A DNA stretch of 64,000 bases from Cephalotrichum gorgonifer (taxonomy: Eukaryota > Ascomycota > Sordariomycetes > Microascales > Microascaceae). The translations under genes were made by a program, and so were the position numbers. Positions 46,728 to 57,418 of this stretch are shown here, one piece after another. The first letter of the stretch is position 1. Each line of letters starts with the position of its first letter. The DNA lies in the NCBI GenBank assembly GCA_900312665.1, contig ONZQ02000005.1, positions 1,777,077 to 1,841,076 of the forward strand, read 5' to 3'. The notes under the pieces are model-generated. The model was not told the origin of the DNA. It did not search any database and was given only the letters and a program-made list of their open reading frames with translations.

Positions 46728-48899
46728 ATGTCGGCCGTAAAGAAGATTATAAACATAATCAATCCTGTCGCTGACAAGGAGAAGGATGGCCGTGATGTAT
46801 GGCCGAATCGCGCCGCCTTCATCCTCGCAGCCATGGTAAGCGACCCTTTGTGTGTCCTCACCAACTTGAACACCATCCCCACGTAACATGGCGGGGGCTA
46901 TTGGCATACCCTCAACGCATGTCTACTTACACTTTGTAGGGCGGCGCAGTTGGATTGGGAAATGTTCTGCGATATCCCTCCGTTGTTTTCGCAAACAGTG
47001 GGGTCCAGTGGTTCATCCCCTACCTGATCGCCCTGTTCTTCCTCGGCATCCCTGTGCTTCTGCTAGAGATCTCCCTCGGCCAGGCGTACCGCGCCAGCGT
47101 CGTGACCTCCTTCAACAGCATGCACAACCGCGCAAGGGGCGTTGGCCTCAGCGTCGTTCTCACGGGATACATGGTGGTCTGCTACTACGTCCCCATCTTG
47201 AGCTGGATCATGCACTACTTCCGCACATCATTCCAGAGTCCCCTGCCCTGGGCTGGCCGCGGCCAAGAGTTCTACATGGACGACGTGATCGCCAACCAGG
47301 CGCCGATTCCGGCCATAGTGGATGGGGGGCGCGTCGTCCAATACGCTAGCTACCCGGGCATGGGCCTTATCGGGGAGACAGTAGGCTGGTGTGCCTTCAT
47401 CTGGTTCTGCGTCTGGCTATGCATGTTCAAGGGGATCGCACTGACGGGTCGCGCCGTGTGGGTCACCATGGGGCTCCCCGTCGTCATGATATTCGTCTTA
47501 GTGGGGGGGTCTGCGTCGCTTGATAGGTCTATCGAGGGTGTGAGGTACTACTTTGGCGAGTGGCACGGCAATAAGCTCTCCGAGGGCCAGATCTGGCAGG
47601 CTGCCTGCGGACAGGTGTTCTTCTCCATCGGCGTGGGGTTCGGCTACTTTACGACATACTCCTCGTTCAACCCGCGCTTCGCTCATGCCGTTCAGGACAC
47701 GCTGATCATAGCGTTCAGCAACTCTCTATACGAGGTAATAGCTGGATTTGTTGTCTTTAGCATCATTGGGTTCCTGAGGATGACGCCGGAGGTCGACGGC
47801 GAAAGCCTAAGTACCTTTACCGTGGGCTTTCTGACGTACCCGCTCGCCCTCGTTGAGATGCCCGCCTCGAACTTCTTCTCCGTCATTTGGTTCCTGACCA
47901 TTGCCCTGTTGGGACTGAGTTCGGCCGTCGCCTTGATCGAGTCATTCATCACCATGATCAACGAGAGCGCTCCGGGTGCGCGGACTCCCCGATGGATGAT
48001 CGCCACTGCCCTAATCGTGATTTCATTCCTGATATCACTAGTCTATTGCACCGAGTTTGGGTTCTACTTCCTCGATGCTGTTGATACGTGGGTCAACGAT
48101 GTCTCACTTCCATTATCTGTCTGGTCGGAGATTGTTTCCGTCTCGATACTCTACCGTTACAAGGACGTGGTCTCTCAGATTGGGTGGGTTTCCTACCTGG
48201 TGTATAGCTCGACATACGTCTTGTCTATGTTCCTGGGCGTCCTCGTTGGCCATGTATCAGGGCCCGAAGCAGGCGCTGGAATGGCATTCGGCCTATTCAT
48301 CGTCGGCACCCTCATTTCTGTAATTCTGGCTAAGACACCCGACTCCGTACCCCCAAGCTTCTGGGCGAAGAATGTGTGGTTGTCCAAGCTCTGGTGGATC
48401 ACTCAGTACTCGGTAGGTGCCCCTCTCCATTCTCAATCTCCCGCCGGCCCCTGGCTCAGCTGAGAACTCACGGTCATACCAATAGACAAACCAACTCCGA
48501 CGCGACCTGAACGTCATTGTGGGCGCAGGGAAGAACTGGAACATACCCGTCTACTGGGGTCCCATTCTTCGCTACGGCTCGGCCCCCATCCTAGCCATGG
48601 TTGCGTCGTTTGCGTACCCTAAGTTCTATGAGAAAGGCCGCATGGACCCTCTCCACATCTGCGGCTTTACATTCGCCCATATCACAGTTGTGGCGGCCAT
48701 CGTTGGCGTGGCTCTACCTCGAGCCCTTGACGTCTTTGTCATTCCGGAGAAGAGAGATGACTGGAAGGCCCAGTATGCTCCCCAGGTGCTCATGCCTACG
48801 CTAGTCGCTCGCTCTGAAGGCCATGACAACATTGAAGAGGGGGCTACGGACGACGAGGGTGTAATCCGGACAAGTGAAGGGAAGCATGCTAGTAACTAA
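46728..48899 (+). CDS. SLC6-type (neurotransmitter:sodium symporter) transporter
   Basis: Three exons (46728-46835, 46940-48412, 48486-48899) give 664 residues. TM1 carries GGAVGLGNVLRYP, which corresponds to the unwound Na+/substrate-binding stretch and gate Arg of LeuT/NSS proteins. IPYLIALFFLGIPVLLLEISLGQ is the TM2 signature. About twelve helices follow, with FFSIGVGFGYFTTYSSFNP matching TM6 and ALLGLSSAVALIESFI matching TM8. A 60-residue charged tail ends the protein. Animal members import neurotransmitters and amino acids with sodium, bacterial ones amino acids. Fungal members are sparse and little studied, so the substrate is unknown; an amino acid or related amine is the family-based guess. 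Exon 1 ends exactly at GTAAGC in codon phase 0. Confidence 0.9.
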
Positions 48900-49713
48900 T
48901 CTTTGTTGGGACGATGGTTATGGGAAACATCCATATGGGGTTATAAGCCAATAGTGGTGATGTCAAACCGGGGATTCAATCTCTACGCGTCATAATATCC
49001 AAATTCAATGTCTTGTCAGTAATTAGGTTTCTAATTGAATGGACCGTTTTATCTAATTGTAAGGTATAAGGCGGGACGATATGGAGCCGGTATCAATATG
49101 TTGCTGATGTATGAGGGTGAGGTCATTTCCATGTCGAGACAGCTAAGTGTGGTCTGGGGCATGGCAACACACCGTGGTTTGCTAACTGGTGTGGTTTGGT
49201 CAGTTTTTCGAGGTGATAGACTACTTTTTGCAAGGTGCGAAACTCTGGTATCTTCAACCTGGATGTAGTAAGGTATGTCATGAAGGGGGGGTGCCAGCTA
49301 AGTCCTCCTGGTCCTGGCAGACGTCGAATCCCCACACAGATCCTACAATACGGCTCACCAGGTTGCGACGTAGCCACATTACCTGCGGCTCCATGGTGTA
49401 ATCCTCTCGGCTCGGCGAGGAAGCGTGCACAGACCCTCGGGAATAACGGCACACCATCATCCCCGAGATTAGGCTGCCATATAAAACATTGCCCCTCAGT
49501 CTTGGCTCGTCGAGTCAACTCCAAGTCCAGCAACTCCCAGTCTCTCCGTCAACAAGCGAACAACCAGCCGGCTAAGTCCCTCCTGCGCGCCGCCCAACCG
49601 ATTTCAACATAGCGGCCACCTCTTGACCAAGTACAAGATTACCACAGTTAGCCCAACGTCAGCCCACGCCGAGGGACTGTACGGCCACGGGTGCTCTCCT
49701 CAAGTCTTTATCT
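48900..49713. other. Intergenic between the SLC6 and DHA1 transporter genes
   Basis: The two genes face the same way with about 0.8 kb between. ORFs on both strands are compositionally ordinary and motif-free. Confidence 0.45.
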
Positions 49714-51439
49714 ATGACTACAGCCACTTCGCAGGCTGGGCTGGCCATCTCGTCGGAGTCCAAGAGTCCCCAGCTCTGTAATGAGGGAAAAGTAAACAAT
49801 GGCGGCATTGGCAACTCCGAAGAAGCCGGCAATGAGCCCTCGACAGAGGCTGCTGGGCCATTCGAGTCACCCTACTCAGTCTTCTCATCCCGGCAGAAGA
49901 AAGTGGCTGTTCTGATAGCATCATTCGTCGCGATAATATCGCCTCTTTCGGGCTCTATCTATTACCCGGCAACAACGGGTTTAGCGGCTGAATATAATGT
50001 CAGCATGACAATGATACAGTTAACCATAACTACCTACCAGGTGAGTCGGCGATTGGCAGCATCAGTCGCGATAGGTTTGCATTGGCTGTCCCTAACAATA
50101 GTATTAGATCTTCCAGGGTATTGCCCCCTCATTTATCGCAAATTACTCCGACAGCTATGGTCGAAAACCAGCCTATACTATTTGCATCGTCCTCTACCTG
50201 CCTGCCAATATCGGGTTAGCTCTGCAAAATAACTACGCAGCCCTCATGGTTCTACGGTGCTTGCAATCTGCTGGATCCTCCGCTACCATCGCCCTCGCAT
50301 CTGGAGCAGTTGCTGATCTAGTAACGCGAGCTGAGAGAGGCAGGTTCATGGCATACGCTGCCATGGGAGTGTCACTGGGCCCTGCACTGGGACCCATTGT
50401 CGGCGGACTGTTAACGGAGTACCTGGGGTGGAGGTCCATCTTTTGGTTCCTTGCTATCTTCTCTGGCAGCATATTCTTCATCTACTTCGCCTTCGTGCCA
50501 GAGACTGCTCGCAGTGTGGTCGGAAACGGAAGCATACCTCCCTCCCCCATTTTCATGACCCCATTCCAGTACGCTGAGCACAGGAATAAGCCTTCACCAG
50601 GGGTGTCAGATGCAACTCAGGTACAGCTCAAGACCGTGCGAGAGAGGATGAATCCCCTCGCTGCACTCAAGATTCTTACAGAGAGAGAGGGCGGCGTGAC
50701 CCTTGGCTTCGGTTCTCTCATGTACGGCGGCTTCTTCATGGTTCTTACAACACTACCGATCCAGCTCGAAGAGCGTTTCGGCTTCAATGCCGCGCAGATA
50801 GGGCTATGCTATCTCCCGGCATTCGTCGGTGCATTGGTAAGCCGGGTGGTAGCAGGATGGCTGCTTGACTGGAATTTCAGTCGGCATGCGAAGCAGCTCG
50901 ATATCATAATCGACAAAGATAGGCAGCAGGACTTAGAAAACTTTCCTATCGAGGCTGCTCGGCTACAGGTTTGTATCCCAATGATATATACCACGGCTAT
51001 CTTAATTATGGCATATGGTTGGACGATGCAAGCAAAGGCATCATTAGCAGGGATTGAAGTGGTCTTGTTCTTCCTGGGGCTGTTCAATGCTGGTGGGCTC
51101 GGGGGGTTAAGCACCCTTGTCACGGACACACACCAGAATAGTCCTGCTACAGCACAGGCTGCAAATAACCTCTTTCGGTGCCTTGTCAGTGCTGGGGCCA
51201 CTGCCATCGCGGTGCCGATGATAGACAGGATCGGGATCGGCTGGACGTCAGTCTTTATCGGCGGGGTGTGGATTTTCTTTTCTCCTCTTCTGTGGTTGGT
51301 TATGATACGTGGAGCCAAGTGGAGGAGAGATGACAAGGCCAAGAGAGACCAATTAGGGGATGGGGAGAAAGGTAGGGAGGCAGGGAAAAAAGATGCTGGT
51401 CTAAATGTTGAGTCTGGTCCCAAGACAGACGATAAATAG
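49714..51439 (+). CDS. DHA1-family MFS transporter (drug:H+ antiporter type)
   Basis: Two exons (49714-50040, 50108-51439) give 552 residues. A Ser/Glu-rich cytosolic head of about 65 residues precedes TM1 (VAVLIASFVAIISPLSG, then SIYYPA). FIANYSDSYGRKPAY is MFS motif A and SLGPALGPIVGG is motif C, the antiporter signature of 12-helix DHA1 exporters. A central loop (about 90 residues) and a Lys/Asp-rich tail complete the layout. The closest described relatives are Qdr-type multidrug and dityrosine exporters. The cargo cannot be read. The intron is 67 nt with GTGAGT...TATTAG and restores IFQGIAPSF. Confidence 0.9.
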
Positions 51440-53139
51440 AGGACTCTTGTGGCGCCTTGTATTACCCTGAGCGGCGCTGTGAGTTTTCCTAGTGTACAGG
51501 TTCAAAAAATTAGTCCTCCTGGGAGGAGTAACTGATCACGCGCCTTGGGGCTTCGGAGGGAGACTGATCAACGCAGGGGCGACTGCAGGGCCGCCCGGCC
51601 TCTTGGATCCGCTATACTCTCAGCCGCATCAGAGGAGGCCAGGGCACACACTCTGAGACAATGGGCTTCGAATATGCGAAAGAGACCTTCAATGCTCTGG
51701 GCAAAGATTTCCGGTTTCAGGTTGGTTAAGACATCCTCAGTGCACGTCCACAATCCTATCCACATCTGACAATATGGGATCGTCGTTCTAAATAAATTCT
51801 ACACGCAACTATTACCAACCAGGGATCACCTCAGTCGTAGCACAAGCATTCTCTTCGTTATTTAAAGAAACCAAGTAGTTTTGGTTAAAATCGTCGAAGT
51901 GGGTTGAGTGTTAGGCATTAATCCATGCGGCCATAGAACAGGTGTGGCTCTGCATATCCCAGAAGTCTATGGGCACTTGTTCTACAGGGTGGACACCTGT
52001 TCTGAGACGCAAAGACACACTCTATCGAGCAATGCTGGTCACCTTTGCATTTTATTTCTGGTCTGTATGGACACAGGACTAACGTAGGGTAACCCAAGAC
52101 CGGTCGCGTGTTAAGTTTAATTTATTTTTCGTGTTGAGGTTTCGGGCTTCGGATTGGTCCCCGATGTTCCACATACCGGCACCGGCACCCGACACGAGAA
52201 ATCGGCGGTGGCAGTCAAGTTCTGATGGACGTAAAGTAGCCAAGCATAAAGGAGTTGTGGAGATAATTATTAATGAAGACGGGGCGAATCACGACGATCA
52301 TGCGGCTGTATTTCCATGATCCGAATAAACACCAGCCGACATTGATACGGCGGTGCGACCACCTCCTTGCCGTCTCGGCTGAGACGGTTGAGATGGCTGT
52401 CTACCTTTAAAACGGAGGCGACCAATCATAGAACGGAAACATGACACGGACCACGCTCGGCGGAACGATTCGGCCCCACCGTTCGGAGGATCGCCGCCGC
52501 TAGGTCTTACCTCGTAGGTTGACTCCCGCGGGTACCTTTTAGCATCCTGCACGTGTGAAATTCCTTGGTTTCTATAAGCCTCCCTGTAGCTATGCCACTG
52601 CATTCCCCCGCCGTGGATCACGCATACTTATTTCGTGATAGTCCTCCCCATGTGTGTGATTCTGTCACCCGGGCTGCTACCTCTTGATCAGGCATATACT
52701 AAAGGTGCCATATAGCGGTGACCTGTTACACGTGCTAAGACTGGGTGCTATATCCTGCATAATAGTGGGGGTGTTCTTTTGTATGCCGTGACTGCCATTA
52801 ACTCCAATTTATACGCCCAATTCCCCACACGTGCTGATTTCTAAGTGCCCTATAAGTGCCCTCCCAGTGGGATGACCCTCTTCTCCGCCGTGGGATCTGA
52901 AGTCCCTATATCGGCCCTGTCATGGCATTTGGTGACCGTATATCGATGACCCTGTCCACGTTCATAATTCTTCGGGTGTTATAAGCGGCCCGTTAGTGGG
53001 GGATCGACACACCATGTCTCGTCCAACTCCGGCAACGGATCACAAGGGCCGATCCAACCAACATTCTTCCCTGTAGATCCTAAGACAAGCTGTGGGGTGG
53101 AGAGGGGCGTGTTCTAACGATCGTACCCCTGCAACGTAG
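51440..53139. other. 1.7-kb intergenic interval
   Basis: No supported gene. It holds an 11-bp perfect inverted repeat (51935-52003) and the promoter of the EEP-fold gene. Short ORFs on both strands have no motifs. Confidence 0.4.
51935..52003. repeat. 11-bp perfect inverted repeat with 47-bp spacer
   Basis: AGAACAGGTGT (51935-51945) is the exact reverse complement of ACACCTGTTCT (51993-52003). It lies about 500 bp downstream of the DHA1 transporter. No target-site duplication or ORF marks it as a transposon. Confidence 0.5.
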
Positions 53140-53147
53140 TATAAAAG
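53140..53147 (+). promoter_or_regulatory. TATA box of the EEP-fold phosphodiesterase gene
   Basis: TATAAAAG lies 95 bp before the ATG at 53242 and is followed by a C/T-rich leader. Confidence 0.5.
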
Positions 53148-53241
53148 TTCTCCAGAGCTTCCATGTATAGAGCCTATCTTCCTCAACACCACACCCCCTT
53201 TCGTCCATTCTCCATAAACGCCTATTCTATCTACCGCCACA

Positions 53242-54129
53242 ATGATGATCAAGGACTTGCTCTTTTTCTTTGCCTTCTTGTCCCCGAAGGTAACGGCGGT
53301 TAGGGAGCTTCCCGTGCGCCTTGTCACCTTTAACATCCGCGGAGGGGGTCCGAACCCGGACCCCGGCGAGGAGGTCTGGGAGGTCCGCAGGCCTCTCGTC
53401 GCCGACACCCTAACCACCGCCGCCGCCGGAGTGGACGGCCCTACCTTCATTGGCCTGCAGGAGGTCCACCCTGGACAGCTGGTGGATCTTAAGGAGACGC
53501 TGGGCAACGGTTGGGCTCACGTGGGTGTCGGCCGCGACGATGGCGATAACGGGGGGGATTACTCGCCCATCCTATACCAGAGCAACGACGTCGACCTGAT
53601 CTGGAACGAGACGAAGTGGCTCTCAGAGACGCCCGACGTGCCCTCATTCGGCTGGGGTGCGACGAACCGCCGCACCGTGTCGATTGGCGTCTTCGAGCAC
53701 AAGGCCACCCGCCAGCGGTTCATCGCGGCGAATACGCACCTCGACCATGCGGTCCCGGAGGCGCGCGTGAAGGGCCTGCGTATCATCATTGACCGGCTCC
53801 GCGCGGCGAGGGAGGAGTACGGGCCGCTTACGGTGTCTCTGACGGGCGACTTCAACTCCGAGCCCGGCGAGGATGCACACAGCGAAATGGAGAAGATCGG
53901 ATACTTGGAGGACTTGTACGAAATTTCGAATGACCGGAGGGGCCCGTACGCGACCTTCACGGGCTTTTCGAAGGATGTGAGGGAGAAGAAGATCGACTAC
54001 ATGTATATCGGCCCGGCGGGTGATGCCAGGTGGAGGGTCGGGACCTATGAGGTGGTGGAGAATCTCGTCAATGGCGTCTACAGCAGCGACCATCGGGCTG
54101 TGGTCGGGGATCTGACTCTTCAGTATTAA
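53242..54129 (+). CDS. Secreted endonuclease/exonuclease/phosphatase (EEP) fold hydrolase
   Basis: Single exon, 295 residues. A short hydrophobic signal (about 1-19, cut near VTA) leads into the EEP core. Metal and catalytic residues can be placed: Asn31 in FNIRGGG, Glu74 in GLQEVHP, His166 in NTHLDH, Asp203 and Asn205 in GDFNSEP, Asp252 in KIDYMYI, and Asp283-His284 in SSDHRAVV. The complete set supports an active Mg2+-dependent phosphodiesterase or nuclease. The secreted fungal members resemble extracellular nucleases and sphingomyelinase-like hydrolases; the substrate (nucleic acid, phosphoinositide or lipid head group) is not decided by the sequence. Confidence 0.9.
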   Translation: MMIKDLLFFFAFLSPKVTAVRELPVRLVTFNIRGGGPNPDPGEEVWEVRRPLVADTLTTAAAGVDGPTFIGLQEVHPGQLVDLKETLGNGWAHVGVGRDDGDNGGDYSPILYQSNDVDLIWNETKWLSETPDVPSFGWGATNRRTVSIGVFEHKATRQRFIAANTHLDHAVPEARVKGLRIIIDRLRAAREEYGPLTVSLTGDFNSEPGEDAHSEMEKIGYLEDLYEISNDRRGPYATFTGFSKDVREKKIDYMYIGPAGDARWRVGTYEVVENLVNGVYSSDHRAVVGDLTLQY

Positions 54130-55881
54130 AATGTCAAGGGTTAGGGGGCCTGGGGCCGTGAGGGTCGCTTCCCCGCGAGGGCTTGGTGTTAGGGCCTATG
54201 GCCGTTCGGGCTAGCTATATAACGATAGAACATACGTAATGAATTATGGATTGGACATTTAGTGAGAGTGCAGTCGTCCTCGGCCGGATGAACAAGACTT
54301 AATCTCGAAGGTATAGAGCCTCACTACCGATGAACCACTCGACAGCTACGCTTTCTCGAATAAAGAATAACGCAGCACTCGCTCTCGCGCTCTAGCCTCT
54401 CGATTTCCTACCTCTGCAATTGCTGTCTCTCCTTCTCCTGCTTCTCCTTTCTCGTTCCATGAGAACTGTTCTCAAGTGTTGGTATCGGCTCGCTAATGGT
54501 TATCACTAGTAAACTTACTCAATTAATGAACAGGACAATATGGTCTAAATGTGCTGCTAAATACGGCACATGATTCCATCTCGCAGGTATCTACAGTAGC
54601 CAGAAAAAATATCATTAGCAAAGGTCAATTAAGAATGGAGGGTTTGGCACTCGGCGGCGGAATGTGAGGCACTCTCCTAAAACGCATGGGATATTGTGCC
54701 CGGGGTGCAGGCTCGAGGGCACGGGCTTCTAATCTGGTAAAACTCACGCGATTTGCACCAGGAAGACCGACCCCTGACGTCATCCTCACATCCTTTACGG
54801 TTGCATTGAACCATTATTGGCAATGTTGGGTGAACACTAGTGGCCAGGGAATGAGACAATCAGATGAAGCAGCATCCTTTTATCGCGGGGGCTCGGTGAT
54901 GTGGGAAACGGCAGCGGTATGTGGCTAACATGTACATCGGTGGTCGGCATGCCAAACTATCGGCCGAGGAAGAAGTGGGAAAGGAATGACCTGGCCAAAC
55001 TCCAAAAAAAGGATGGGAGCTAGACACCTACCTAGCTTTTCTTTCCACGTTGCAAGGGACACGCTCCCCGCCCACCTAGAGCTGCAATAGACAGAGATAT
55101 CATAATAACAAGCCCTTGCTAGTATGTACGGTCATAGTTTGTGAAATAGGAAGGGCTGCATCCGCTCTACGGTCGTACGGCGGAAGTTGGCTGCGAGTTC
55201 TCCCAACACCTAGATGCACGGGGTTCTTGTGTAACCCGAAAATACGCCATCCGCGACCAATACATGCAGATAGGCGGGTACGCACACTCTCTGGGTAGCG
55301 ACGTAGGTATACGCGCCCTGGGCTATTTCCGTCCCCAAACTATTTATATACTACAGGTATGGACCAACGCTGGGCGTTAGAGAAGCGCGCACGATGCTCG
55401 AGGCGTGGGAGTAGCAGCAGGGCACTTTCTTAACTGACAGCCAGGCCTCACCTCATGCGTATTGATTAGAAATAGAATCAGGAAATACAGATAAGTGGGC
55501 GAGATTATTTATATCGAACAATTTTATGAAGTAGCCTTGATCCTGGCCATCTTTGTCTTGCGCGGGCAAGGTCCAGTGCGGCAAATAGCATATCGTAGAC
55601 ATCCTCACCAAAACGCTTTTAGATTCGGGATGATAGACGAGGACATGCCTCCTCTGAATCGACAAATAATTCCTTGGAATATTCCGGAGACGAGCACCAT
55701 GCGAGGGCGGATGGAATGGGACAGAGGCGATTGGCTATGATATCGAACCAATTTGATTCGCTCTGGATTGCTGCCTAGCCCCACTATCTCAAACTGCAAC
55801 TGTGGGTTGCCTCTCTGCCTCCAAGTTAGCAGTATCCCGCCTCTCTTCAGATCCCCCATAGCAAGAACGACAATAACAGCT
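54130..55881. other. 1.75-kb intergenic interval
   Basis: Short ORFs only. The last 130 bp before 55882 stay open in the frame of the next gene but code for nothing family-like. Confidence 0.4.
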
Positions 55882-56874
55882 ATGGCTAACCGCCAACACG
55901 TTTTCTTCTACGCGCCAACGTGGGATTACCCCCCAGGTGGCCCCATAAAGCTAGGAAATGTAATCACTTCCGTCAAAAGCCCGCAACGACCCCTCCACTA
56001 CGTACCGCCGCCAGAGGACCCTGAGGCAGGTGTCTTCTCGACAACCAAAACGAGCGTGCAGTACACCAAGGAGAAACTGCGGGCCGGGAAGTTCTCCATT
56101 TTAACAAAGTTCTTCTCCTTTCTTGGGTTTGGTATCGATATTAGCGCCGAGCTCGACAATAGGCAGGTAGAACCCGCACCTACAAAGACTCCATGGCGTC
56201 AAGAATTCGAACTTGAGGCATTCCTTGCAAAACAACCTTCTGTCCGAATGTGTCTCAGAATAATGACAGCGGAAACTAACCACACACCGTTGAATAGTGA
56301 TGAGGAGACCTTCACCTTTGAGACCGTGGAGACTACGCAATTCATCCCCACGCCGTCTTATCTCCAGCAGTCTATCGACGGCGAGCACGTCCGCCGTTTC
56401 CTACAAATGTCCAGATACCGCAAGCCGATCTATATCATTACCGGCCTCAAGATTGTCACCGGCGCCCAAGCCAATACTGTCAAGTCTCGGACGGTGGGGG
56501 GCGCTCTCGCCGTCGAGGTCGACGCCACGGTCTGGAGCGGCGGCGCCGTACCCATCGGGGGAGGTCCGGGCGTGGAACGCAGGGTCAGTAACAAGGGCAC
56601 CACGAAGTGGGGGGGAAGCGATGACTTTGTATTTGCCTATCGCGTGAGCGAGGTGTTCGTGGGGAAGACCATGGGACGGGTAGTGAGCGAGGAAGAGTAT
56701 CGCAAGGGGGCTATGCTCGGCGATGAGGCGCAGGAGGTTATGGGCCCGGAACTCCATGTGTTGAGGGTCGAGGACCCGAATTCAGAAGTTGAAGGGTTTG
56801 ATACGGAGGAGCTATTGGAGGATGGAGACGTGGTGCTCTGTGCGATTCCGAAGGAGGATGACATTGACGACTGA
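55882..56874 (+). CDS. Unrecognised soluble protein, about 330 residues
   Basis: Single exon. I start at the ATG at 55882 (MANRQHVFFYAPTWDYPP); an in-frame ATG at 55753 would add 43 unconvincing residues. There is no signal peptide and no clear membrane helix. The opening has a GGPIKLGNVI motif followed by a proline-rich segment. Then come a mixed beta-rich core with an amphipathic or hydrophobic stretch near LTKFFSFLGFGIDISAEL, a segment YRKPIYIITGLKIVTGAQA, a glycine-rich loop (SGGAVPIGGGPGVERR), FVFAYRVSEVF, and a strongly acidic C-terminus. Proteins with this opening are widespread uncharacterised fungal proteins as far as I recall. I cannot assign a domain or function. Confidence 0.72.
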   Translation: MANRQHVFFYAPTWDYPPGGPIKLGNVITSVKSPQRPLHYVPPPEDPEAGVFSTTKTSVQYTKEKLRAGKFSILTKFFSFLGFGIDISAELDNRQVEPAPTKTPWRQEFELEAFLAKQPSVRMCLRIMTAETNHTPLNSDEETFTFETVETTQFIPTPSYLQQSIDGEHVRRFLQMSRYRKPIYIITGLKIVTGAQANTVKSRTVGGALAVEVDATVWSGGAVPIGGGPGVERRVSNKGTTKWGGSDDFVFAYRVSEVFVGKTMGRVVSEEEYRKGAMLGDEAQEVMGPELHVLRVEDPNSEVEGFDTEELLEDGDVVLCAIPKEDDIDD

Positions 56875-57418
56875 TATTAAAGAAGTATGGCGAAATTTGA
56901 GATTTAGTGTACCATGCCTTATCTCCAAGTATTGCTCTAAAATACTTGGATTTGAAAAGAAGGGGAGGAAATAAGCCCTTGATGGTTATGGCAATATGTC
57001 CAAGCCTCTGTGTCATCAACGTTGCCAATACCTTACGATGAGCCCTCCCCAAGCAGGATCTGAAGATGCAGACCCAGTTTAACATAGAAATAATCTAATT
57101 TCCCAACATTAGAGGTATTGTAGGTGGGTACCTTAAGAAGCGCATGTGCTCTCCCACATAGTCCATCCAATTTCTCCTGGCGTGTATCGTAATAGGGTGT
57201 ATTATGCCGGTGTGTAAGTCAAGCATCCCATACATCGTCTCCTCGTTAGCAACTAGCACTAGGGAAGAAAAGCCTATCTGTGGCTAGGATGTACAAAGTG
57301 TCGAGTACTCAATGCTTCTCTCAGCACTGGGTCGTTTTCTCCAGCGACTTAAATGCATTGCTGACCTCCACCGTCTCCATATATCATACACTACATACAC
57401 ATGGCCGAAGAGCACGCC
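56875..57418. other. Intergenic between convergent genes
   Basis: The 3' flanks of the orphan gene (+) and the P450 gene (-). Nothing else is seen. Confidence 0.5.
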
